Part shown: positions 10,947 through 20,846 of the stretch, in pieces
How the letters are laid out: each line of letters starts with the position of its first letter
How positions within the stretch are numbered: the stretch's first letter is position 1
Assembly: GCF_001949145.1 (NCBI RefSeq)
Contig: NW_019091359.1
Span: 3,832,460 to 3,868,881, forward strand
Source of the DNA: Acanthaster planci
Lineage: Eukaryota; Echinodermata; Asteroidea; Valvatida; Acanthasteridae
Length of the DNA: 36,422 bases
Direction of reading: 5' to 3'
Translations under genes and position numbers: made by a program
Notes under the pieces: generated by a model
The model's database searches: none
Told to the model about the DNA's origin: nothing
What the model saw: only the letters and a program-made list of their open reading frames with translations

Positions 10947-13900
10947 CTGCAAGTAGAATATTAACCAAGAGTTTTTGGTCATGTCATTGATTTTTGATTG
11001 ACATGGAACAGATCTGTGATTGACATGGAACAAAACCAGCCAAACCAGGCATCTACTAGTATGACTTGCTTCCAATGAAACTAACGTCACAAAAATTCAG
11101 TCAAGAAATTAGACATTCTAATATCTCATCTTGTACCGGTATCCCCCAAAGAGGGTCTTTGATGAGAGTAATTTTACCAGTATGTAATTCATCCTCATTT
11201 TCTGTGGTGGTTTGCTTGAAACCTTCCTAAATCTTAAGAAATCATCCACTCTGCAAAAAAGAGGGTGTGCTCCATCTTCAAAGCATCCTAGGGATTTCAT
11301 GGGAAAGAGTTGGGGCTTGTGACCAATTTCATGTACATCCACAAAATGGTTGAATTCCTATTCAAGATACAGGTATAGATACTGGTACATGAATGTGTGC
11401 GTACCGGTATCATACACACACTCTATACGAGAACGCACACCAGCTGGACTTCAAAGACAACCGCCACCTCCTTTGGTAGACTTTGTTGACCGACTGAAAT
11501 GTCAACTATTTCATGCTGATAGTTGCCATTAAATTGGTTCCTTCCCCCTGACATAGGTCCACAGCCATGATTGATTGGTCCATTATCTGACTTTTTAACC
11601 AATGACCTTGTTTATGCGCTCAAAAGACTGAGCATGACAAACTGTATCACAGATGACGGGTATAGATGTATATCGAATGTTTGAACCCTCAGGCAAATGG
11701 ATATCCAAAATACAAACAGATTGTTCACATCAGCCACATTCATTGCAAGACGTCTGAAGATGAAAAACTATGAAAATAAAATCTGCAGATTAAGCAAAAT
11801 GCAAGTATGTACATGTATGTATTTTGAAATATCTGCTTGTGAATGAATTTCTTTGCTGACACTTGTCATGGGCAAAGTAAAAAGTGTCAGCAAAGAAGCT
11901 GACGCACAGCTACTCTATTGGCACTCTGAAAAATGTGCAATGGATGGTGTAAGAATTCAATATATCAGAAATATTTTTTGCCTTTTCTCTTTTGCTTCAA
12001 ACACTTGAAAGTTCTTTTACATTTAAAATAGTGCCCTGCCTCTGCTCAGCACAAGTCATGATACCTTACTATAAACTTTGAAAGCAGAATGCCACCACAT
12101 GTCAAAGCTGGCAAAGGTATGCAAAGACGTCATATCACACTTTACAGTCTTTATACCCAACCCTCCCCAAAGATTACCCACAACAAAGTAAAATTTTAGC
12201 TAGCTATGAATCACACTGTCAGAAAGGCACACTCTATAGACCCCCCCAACTAGAGAGTTGGGAATTATTATTCTATGGTCCATGGTCATGTCCACCAATG
12301 ATTCAAATTTCCATTCCACGGGACTGAAATATGACTGTGGAATGAGGGTCCTCACCATTAGTGCATTGCTGGCATAGCTTACTGCCTGGGACTTGTTGAT
12401 ACGTGACCAGCATGCAGGTTAGAGTATACTAGTATGTCACTGGGTAACTACAGCTTTACTATCACAACACCAATTTGTTACAAATATTTACAATGGGAAT
12501 CCTTTTACTTCCACTCTTAACCCTAACCCCTAGGGTATATGTAAAATCAGTATTGAAATTGGAGGATTTGGGACTGTTAAGATTATGTAGCACTTCATAA
12601 ATTTATTCCTAATCTGCACGGATTCTTGCTTAAGATAGACTGAATAAAATACTTTTTTTTGACATATGCATTTTTAGTTTTTCTACACACTGGATAAAAC
12701 CCATGCAAATTCTCTCAGCAAATGCAACGAACAGAACTTGAACAGAGAACTTTCTGCTCTGAAAACCCTACAAATAAATTACTACTGCTGGCTGAATTCC
12801 TTCAAATGTCTGCTTTTATGCACATATTCAATTGCAACCAGCCAAGTAACACTAGGAAACTTAACTGGTCAAATAGTAAGACATCTGCTGTTACAGTAAA
12901 ATAGGAGGTTGTCAATCAAGTCTCACCTAAGGTGGCTAGTGAGGGCATGAAACTGAGATACATCTTTCAATGAAACGGTTCTTTCGAAAATGTTTTCCAA
13001 AAGTATTTGATTGCACAAATACAATGTATAGTACATGTACATGTAGACATTCTGTGATTTTTGTCCAATGCTCAATTAGGCCCCACAGGCTACAGTGTGT
13101 CCCCCCTAAAAGAAATGTACACATACAGTACAGTTAGTACAGTACAGAGAATGCCAGAGTTAATCTCACAATTTGCTGCAATTTTCATTTTTTCATTTCT
13201 TTCGAAATAAAAATAAGTTGAAAAAAGTTGTTGGCCTAAATGAAGGGATCTCCACTGATTCCATTTTAGCTATGTTAAAAAAGTAAGCAAGACAAATACT
13301 GTAATACAGAAATCAACTGGTCTTCTCGTATGCAACCAGTGTACATACATGCTACATGTACATGTACTGTACATATATGCTACATGTACATCTGTACTGT
13401 ACATGTACATGTACATGTGTATACATGTACTGTACACTTAAGTTGCTAGTAGGCCAGTGTGCAGGCATCAGGGGAATACAGCAATGAAGAAAGATGTGCA
13501 TGGGACTGGAAGCTGTATCATGTACAGGTATCTTATCATCAACCACAAGGAATTCTTATACATGTACATGTACCTTTGCTTATCTCCTTATTGATATTAC
13601 ATTAAACATGCCACTCCACTTCTTCAAACAAAGATATCACACAAATATTTTAAGCTTGTGGGCCAAATATTTAGTCTTCAATTAAACAAGATAGTGGAAA
13701 CTTGGAAGGCCATCATACACGGGTAGATTCCTGACAAACACTACAGACGGAACAACTATCAAATGGAGATACAAATGGTTTATCAAGAACAGTTATCTTG
13801 TATGACTCTACGATACGAGCGAGAACACACCATCATCTTTGGTGTGATTCCAGGAGTACCATGTGATGTTCCTCCTACCGGTATTAAACCAACTTTCCTT

Positions 13901-14037
13901 TACCTTTTAAACACTTGCAGTTTAGTTCTCAATGTAAAATTATACATCATCAATGTAATCCACCCTACACAATGTAGATGAGCACTACTTAACAGTACCA
14001 TCCCAAAATAAATACTAACGTTTGTGTTCCTGTACAC
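10947..14037 (-). other. VGLL4 intron 2
   Basis: This is a phase-2 intron of about 3.1 kb running between the 14038-14233 and 10639-10946 exons. I see no exon, RNA gene or transposon in it. A short hairpin, CCCAACT-AGAG-AGTTGGG, lies near 12246, and palindromic ACATGT clusters are densest at 13341-13438. Confidence 0.75.
13341..13438. repeat. Cluster of ACATGT/GTAC palindromic words
   Basis: Nearly 100 bp are built from TACATGTACATG, ACTGTACAT and related self-complementary words, with a partial internal duplication (GCTACATGTACAT appears twice). The hexamer ACATGT and its phase TGTACA are their own reverse complements, so the stretch can fold on itself in many registers. It lies in VGLL4 intron 2. 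Confidence 0.85.
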
Positions 14038-14233
14038 CTTGTAGATACTGCTGCTGCTGTATCATCCATCATAGTTGCTGCAGCTGACCTGTTGCCAACA
14101 TTGTGAAGGTCATCAAACCTCAGAACTTGTGAGAGTTCTCTTCTCTCTGTGCTGCGTCTTTGTCTGTTGATGCGGGATGGTAGCTCCTTGGAGACTTCTG
14201 ACCTAAGATCTTCTGAATGTAGTGCTGCATTAC
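14038..14233 (-). CDS. VGLL4: VGLL4, second coding exon
   Basis: The acceptor (GTCTGTTTCTACTCTCAG on the minus strand) precedes GTAATGCAGC. The two first bases complete a glycine codon begun in the 34123-34186 exon, giving P-A-G-N-A-A-L-H. This aligns with the vertebrate junction leading into EAALRGEPR. The exon continues with charged, Arg/Glu-rich sequence (RINRQRRSTERRELSQVLRF) and ends AAG before GTGTAC. The open frame and phases agree with both neighbours. Apart from the AAL start, similarity to vertebrates is weak, so identification rests on splice phase, open frame and position. A second possible donor (GTTAGT after 14020) would add 18 nt in the same phase. Confidence is higher for the exon than for its exact 3' end. 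Confidence 0.84.
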
Positions 14234-14655
14234 CTGAGAGTAGAAACAGACATGTAAGAGCAGATAAGACAAACCACAGAGCAAAGATGGACAAACTGGT
14301 GAAGATTGCACAAAATGAGTCTCGCGGGTGTTTTCCACTTGGAACTTTCGGATTAAGAGCATAGTTTCAAGAGCAATCACAGTGTGATAAAAAGCAACTC
14401 TTTGTGCACTTGACCAAATTGTAACTTAACCCTAACCCTCCTCAGTCCTCCAACAGGTGAAGGATTAAGGAGTGTTAGGGTTAAGCCACCTTGGTTACTT
14501 TTTATTCAGTGGAAATTGTGTTTCACAATTCTCAAATCTACACCTCTGCCTTTTCTAGAAAGCTATGGACTGATAGAGGCATAGTAACAATGGGCATATT
14601 CATCAAGACCAACGATCATCAGGTCCATCTTCTCACTATAGACCCTTTGCACACA

Positions 14656-14691
14656 TACTGTACATGTACATGTACATGTACATGTACAGTA
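14656..14691. repeat. Perfect 36-bp palindrome of ACATGT units
   Basis: The sequence starts TACTGTACATGTAC and ends GTACATGTACAGTA. The whole 36 bp equals its own reverse complement with no spacer. The core is four or more tandem ACATGT units bounded by symmetrical ACTG/CAGT. It lies in VGLL4 intron 1 near its 3' end. Confidence 0.95.
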
Positions 14692-14789
14692 CATTGAAAT
14701 TGAAAGTTGCAGTAACCTAAGAAGGGGAAATTCGTGACACTTTTTCTCTACCCAGGGAATTTATTTTCATTTCATAAAATGTGAAAACC

Positions 14790-14975
14790 TTTCCCAAAAT
14801 GGTACAAGATTGTCACAGATCTTTACCCAAGTGTGAAAAGATTTTCACAGTTTTTCCAAAAGTGGGCAACATTTTCATAGATTTTTCCACAAGAGGGAAA
14901 GATTTTTCCAAGCTGAGAAAAGAATTTCCATAGATTTTTACACAGGTATGGAAGGATTTTCACACATTTTCTTGG
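14790..14975. repeat. Degenerate tandem array, period about 31 bp
   Basis: Repeated segments share the pattern AAGTGTGAAAAGATTTTCACAG or variants followed by TTTTTCC. Clear units are 14827-14857 and 14858-14888. A shortened unit follows at 14889, then a roughly 30-bp unit from 14912 and a last one from about 14942. Units are strongly diverged, so this is an old array unrelated in sequence to the one at 10457. Each unit carries a small GTGAAAA/TTTTCAC self-complement. Confidence 0.7.
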
Positions 14976-16181
14976 ATGTTGGAAATCATGTGAGAATGTA
15001 AAAGGGACTTTTTCCCCATAAAATTTCCCACTCTACTTCCCAGTGTTAACTTTCAACTGCATTGTACTGTAGGTCTACATCTGTACAGGTACATTCCTGG
15101 TACCTGTATAGCAAAAACTATTGAAGGTAGTGACCTTCAATAACCCACAAATCTTCATCTTAATGACTAAACACTCACAATTATTTGAGATATCAGTACA
15201 TGTACACTGATCTTTTAGCCCCTGTAAAGGTTTTCAAAGTCAATTGTTTTATCTGTGTCCACATGGAGCATTCCACTCTGAACTGTGCAGACCTGCCATA
15301 TACAAATCCTGCCTGCACAAATGTATTTTATTAGGGGCCATCCAAAGTTTTCAACATTTTCACAGTAGTACACAGAGCACTACTTTTCAGCACCCCCAAA
15401 ATAGTACTTACATGTACATGTATCAATATTTTTCCAGATCTTGAAATACTGATGATGTCCCCTAGGCATAACATTGCTGGAAAGTACCACAACCCATAAC
15501 CATATACATATACATGTAGGTGCACTTTTGAAAACCTTTATGTACTAAAAATTATAAGGTCAAATATGTAAAAAAAAAATATTTGAACATATTATTTAAT
15601 GTTTTTCTCATTCATGTTTAATCATCAATTGCAGAGTGAAAATTCTGAAATCTAAAGATGTTTAATAAGCAAATGTGTCAGTTTCACCATGGAGGTTTTT
15701 CCTTCCTCTATGGTTTCACTTAAAGGAACCAGGAATTTGAAATATTTAAACATGCAACCTGAACTACATGTATGTCTTCCTGGATTTACATCAAAGCAAA
15801 AGCGCCCTCATTTGTCCAGGAATGCTTGGTCAATTTTCAATGTTTGAAAAAGTGCACTGTTCAGTTCACGTTAACTCAAAAAAGATGTCAAACAGTCTTC
15901 ACACATGGGAGAAGAGTACAGAGATACACAAAAAGTGATTCTAAGAAAAATTCATTTCCTGGATCCTTTAAAGAAAAGTAATGTAGAAATGGGTTTCTTA
16001 AAAATTCAACTGACTAGTTTTATTGAAATGGTTGAAGACTAATGTACAGGTACTAAAAATTACTACAGGTAGAAAAATTACACTCCAATCATATCTGGCA
16101 ATAAATAAATCAAATCAAATCTAAATAAAATTATGTTGTTAAACGGGAACGACGTGTCACAATGTCAAAGGTTATATAGTC

Positions 16182-16539
16182 GGCCGTTTTCCAATACTCT
16201 TCTTCGTCTACGTTTGAGGCTTCATATCCAAAATCAAGCCACAATTGTGGGCCTGAAGTGTTGAAATAAAGTCAAAGTAATGTAAGGTTTGACTCTTGAA
16301 TCTTATTTACTGTTTTGTGGCACTATCAAACTTATTAATGTGCTTACAATTCCAAATCATATGGGATTTCAAGCTATTCATGGTGACAGACAACTAAGGT
16401 GGAAAGCTTGCGGTAGCACCATGCAAGGATACGATCTCTATGTGAGTCTGTATGGTTCTGAAAAGAACCGTGAGGAAATCATATAGGAAAAATAGTTGAA
16501 GCCTCATACGGTTCCAGAGTCAAGTATTTGAAAACGGCC
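16182..16539. mobile_element. MITE-like element with roughly 42-bp terminal inverted repeats
   Basis: The left end begins GGCCGTTTTCCAATACT and closes with TTTGAGGCTTC near 16223. The right end, reverse-complemented, begins GGCCGTTTTCAAATACTTGA and closes with TATGAGGCTTC near 16498. By hand alignment 31 of 42 positions match without gaps. About 275 bp lies between the arms, with no transposase. A 65-codon plus-strand open frame overlaps it but has no recognisable domain. No clear target-site duplication is seen, and flanking GTCACAA/GTGACAA similarity hints that the true ends may lie further out. Superfamily cannot be assigned. Confidence 0.6.
16454..16469 (-). promoter_or_regulatory. Histone-mRNA-type 3' stem-loop match
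   Basis: Read on the minus strand this is GGTTCTTTTCAGAACC. It fits the metazoan replication-dependent histone 3' stem-loop consensus GGYYYUHHUHARRRCC at every position: a six-pair stem and a TTTC loop. SLBP recognises this structure in real histone mRNAs. There is no histone coding sequence upstream on the minus strand, and the purine-rich downstream element is not obvious (CATAGAGATCG lies about 10 nt on). It lies inside the TIR element, so it may be a captured or coincidental match. Confidence 0.5.
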
Positions 16540-18785
16540 TGTACTGCTGGCTTGTCACGCTGTGTGTACTGAGCTGAGAGACATGATCGTGCTGATTGGC
16601 TGGGCTCGTGTAGGTACACTACATGTATGTGCATTGTATGTAGAACTCCATGGTTGAATCACCAGGCTGCAGTGGGCGGTGGTGCGGGTGGCCATGGGCA
16701 CGATGCATGCAAACCTTCCGGATTTTACTCTCCATCAGAGCCAGCTTTCAGCACGCAATTAGTGATTATGTAAATGCTACATTGTATCTTTTTCTTGAAT
16801 TTTCATATTTTAGATTTGAATCAGAATACTTCTGAAAAATCAACATTTTAGAGGATCCAAAATGTGGTATACAGCCCACAAACCCCTTTGTATGCTTTGT
16901 AAATTGTACGACTGTGAAATTGTTGAAATCTTTGGATGGCCCTTTATCTTGAACCACAGAAATCCTACAGGCTCTACACCTAAAACATGACTCATCCTAT
17001 AATTCTTTTGTTTTGATAGTTTCAGACAGGCTGTTTTTAGTTGAATGGTCACAGGGGATCACTCCACTATGAGGCAATTGGAAAATAATACCTTGATGAA
17101 CTATGTTTGAACTTCAAGTCTCCTCTCTAATGTAGCTCAGACACTGATTAAACTTCAACCTACATATTTCAAATGACATTAAGATGAGCTGGATTCAAGC
17201 CAAAGAAACTGCATCAGAAACACAGAACTGCATTTTAAAGGCAACATGTCACGTTCGTAGATTACTTTGGGTGATTACATGCAATAAACATTTCTATACA
17301 GTCAAATATCCTCAAGAAACCTCTTGGTCTGACATGCTTCTGAAGTTATTCTTCAATGGAAACTGCAATATTTGCATACATTTTTATCAATGTTTCAAAA
17401 CTAGAAACATCCTAAACATTAAAAACTACATGACATTTAGAATTCTTAATGGGTGATGAACAAAAGTGTGGATGTTAAAATCCCTCCCACTTTGATTGCA
17501 GAATTACCAGTACATGTACATGCATCGGCTTTTAAAATCCATGCACAAGCACATAACTATACACGTATACATGTACACATACATGTATATAAACCAATAT
17601 CATGTCATCTGATGGTGGAAGGCATTTTTTATCTGATTAGCAATTCAAACAACCACATGGCTTGACAATGTACTTGAGCATACTCAACAAGAACAGGAAG
17701 AAAACAGAAATCCACCCAAACAAATCACACTTTGTTGCAAAAATTACAGACTTTTAAAAACATTTTATCATATTGATTTAGTATTGGTTAGCAACATGTT
17801 TACGACGAATTACATCCTTGTTGATGATTTGGACATGTGCCATGCTTGTATATACATATAGTTAACCTGTTTGGTTTCCAAGTTGTAATATCTAATCCAG
17901 TCCATAGCCCATACAGTGTTTGTGACAGGGGACAATCCGGAGAAGGAGAACTAGTCTCAGGCAATTTCCCACGCTGTGGCAAGCATAGTCCTGCTATGCT
18001 TGCTATGCAGAGTATGATGGCTTAACATGCTCAAGGATTGATTTGATTGGGGAGACCACTCCTTCCACTGAAGACCAAGTGTTTGGCAGCTGGTCAGACC
18101 ACTTGAGGCATGGTATGCATTGCATGCACACCTCTCTCCCTCTCCAGGGCTGGAAAATTCTCAGCAGGATTTTTTTGGGACACTATGGGGATTTAGGCAA
18201 GATAGTCTGAAACTTCTGAACACCCTCCCACAACTCTGTGCTTTAAGAAGTCGTCATCACAGACTCTCTCTGCTTGTACATGAGACGGAACTTCACAAGG
18301 CATTCAGTGATTCAAAGCAGCTTGTTAGCTACTGGTAACTGAGAATAAAGCTACATTATATGTACACTGAGAGACACTGGAAAAATGACATTAGTCATTC
18401 AGTGGAAATGCATTACATGTATGTACATGTATGCTTATTATTCGACAGTTCACCAGACAATGAGAAAACACATCACTTAAAGTTTGTTCAGTCCATCTGC
18501 TGCAAACTGAAGGATATCCAAATCATACAGCAAATGTTTACAGACAAAACTGATCATGGTTTACATGTACACGAAGAGATTCACACAGACCTACATGTAC
18601 ATGTACCATAGCATGCCTTAAGGGCATTACTACACCATTGGTGACCTGCAAAATCTTAAAAACAAGACTGTGAATCTTTCCATCTCACACTACACTGTTA
18701 CCTGGTACTTAACGGTATGATTTCGACAAAAAGAGACTTTGCAGTGTACTTTTTCTGACAATCATACAATCATTGGAAAATACAG

Positions 18786-18813
18786 TTTGATGTAAACAAC
18801 AGTTTACATCAAA
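18786..18813. repeat. Perfect 12-bp inverted repeat, 4-nt loop
   Basis: TTTGATGTAAAC is followed by AACA and then GTTTACATCAAA. The perfect stem could form a small hairpin on either strand. It lies in VGLL4 intron 1 just before a dense ACATGT cluster. No terminator or gene context applies in this eukaryotic setting. Confidence 0.85.
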
Positions 18814-18825
18814 AATTCTATTTTC

Positions 18826-19029
18826 ACATACATGTACATGTAGTACAATGTCAAACCTGTATGTACATGTACATACATGTACATGTAGCACGCAGTACAT
18901 TGCAACATTTGCACTTGTACATGCCAATGGGCAATGAACATGTTCTGTACATGTACATTTACAGTACATGTGGGTGTGGTTCGTATGCAGCTGTTGCAGG
19001 AGTCTACAGGTCCATGTACATGTACGGTA
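18826..19029. repeat. Dense cluster of ACATGT palindromic words
   Basis: Repeated TACATGTACATG blocks are interrupted by short unique sequence, for example near 18829-18842, 18861-18888 and 18947-18968. Because the words are self-complementary, both strands give spurious open frames rich in Tyr-Met and Val-His. Those frames should not be read as genes. Confidence 0.8.
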
Positions 19030-20771
19030 GCTACCGGTATGAACAGGTACTTGTAACAATAAATGCTGCTACATGTAACATGCCTTTTAATTGTAATGTT
19101 CATACTTAGACGCACATACTTGTATGTACACCCAAACACACTAAGAAAATTGATAGGCTAAAGGAGAATTTGGATTGGTTTGAAATGAATTTTTTTTTCT
19201 AAGAGGCAGTTTACCTCAGGCAAAAATATCACCATCACACTATTTGGTATGGTTCAAAGTGAGCTACATGTAGCAGCACTGGACAACATGGCTCCTCCTT
19301 TTACAGCTCTGTGGCAAAGCCTGTATTCTTGAACAGAACAGGCAATTTTTAGTCATTCAACCTCACATTTTTCCAATCACAACAACTTTTTCACCCATCA
19401 TGCAAAGACAGGTACCACATTTGTCAATTTATGTACATGTACATAGCGATAAGTGTTCATGTTGTGCATTGATGTTTTTGGACAGTTTTTGACCAACGTG
19501 CATGTTACAGTACCGGTATGGTCATGCATGCATGCTGCCATGATGCAATGACTGAAGTCACTTTACTGCGCGATGAAGTTACATGTATGTTTATTTGATG
19601 AGTCCACAGCGTTCATAGTTGAAGGATGAGACAAACTCATATGGTAAATTTGCTGACCACTACTCCAAGCTGTGAAAAACTGCATTTTGGGGGGGGTTCT
19701 TTGATCTACAGATCAACCTGCATGATCCACACTATTAACTATAAATTATACCAAATAGCTTGTTTAACTACTCATCCAAGCTGTTGGACTTTCCAAACAT
19801 CAAAAAGGGAACAATTTTAGGGAGAAAACAAATTTGGAAATGAATAATCCAACATGTACATGTATTACTGTTCTTCATCTGAAACACACCTTCCCTGTAC
19901 CAAATATGTTAAAAATGTCTTCTACATATTGCATGCTGGGGCCACAAAACCAATTTTCAATGAGTCAAATTATCATGCTATGAATTACTTCCTCCTCTGA
20001 CAGGTGGCCCTTGAAATAAATCCCAGGCATTTTGGTTGGACCATTGAACAAAGAACAACCTGCTGAGATGGGATGCTGTGCAATATTTCCTGAGTCCTCA
20101 GAGCTCAAGTGTGTGCTGCTTCGTGAAAAAAAGAAGAGATAACGAGCTGGGAAACGGTGAATAAAATAAGTCATTGCTTGGCTCTTTCCCAGCGAACACA
20201 AAGAAGGTAAAGCCTAGCTTCCATACATACATGTATGTAGAGAGCATTGCCGATCAGTCCCAACAATACATAATCATATGGAACACTTTATCATGACGAG
20301 CCACAAAGACGCAGGCAGTCGGTAAAGTTGGATCAGGTTCAACTTTGCTGACTCTGCACTGCAGTCACCAGAAAAGGCCCATATGTACTGTACATGCACA
20401 CTGGCATGATGCATGACGGGCAAACAACGATGTCCTTCTCACTCATTTTGCCAATTTTCAATGAAATAGGTGACCATAAACAAAATAGACCTACCGGTAC
20501 ATCTTCTCTTTTGAGAAGAATGCACCCACGGATTTATGTATGGTACAATGTACATACAAAATAAAGTGTACCAGTCGTCTACACTGCAGCATCTCAGTTC
20601 CAGAAAATTCACAGCAACAGTTCATTCTCTGCTTCTCTCGATCATGTCTGAGTTAAAATATGGATACTGGACTACACTCCAATAAACATAGGATTTCAGT
20701 GTCCTGGACCTGTAGGCTCACACACCAAAGACGCGTGTAATTTAATCTGCTAATTGAAAAGTCATCATTCT

Positions 20772-20846
20772 TACCCCCAGAACTGTGGGATCCATCATCC
20801 ACTAAGGGGAGTGGGGTGGACATCGGACCCCACAGTTCTGAGGGTA
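20772..20846. repeat. 22-bp inverted repeat forming a 75-nt hairpin
   Basis: The left arm (20772-20793) contains CCCAGAACTGTGGGATCC and the right arm (20825-20846) contains GGACCCCACAGTTCTGAGGG. Reverse-complemented, 20 of 22 positions match. The 31-nt loop can form a second small stem, CCACT/AGTGG. The 75-nt length and 22-nt arms are in the pre-microRNA size range, but the arms match no microRNA I recognise. A tiny foldback transposon is equally possible. Confidence 0.75.

Noticed and set aside
16470-16640. Histone pseudogene upstream of the stem-loop match
   Set aside because: No histone-like residues appear in any minus-strand frame before the stem-loop, so only the stem-loop itself is claimed.
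18709-19139. Overlapping 80-116 codon frames on both strands
   Set aside because: They arise from palindromic ACATGT repeats, which give similar open frames on both strands.
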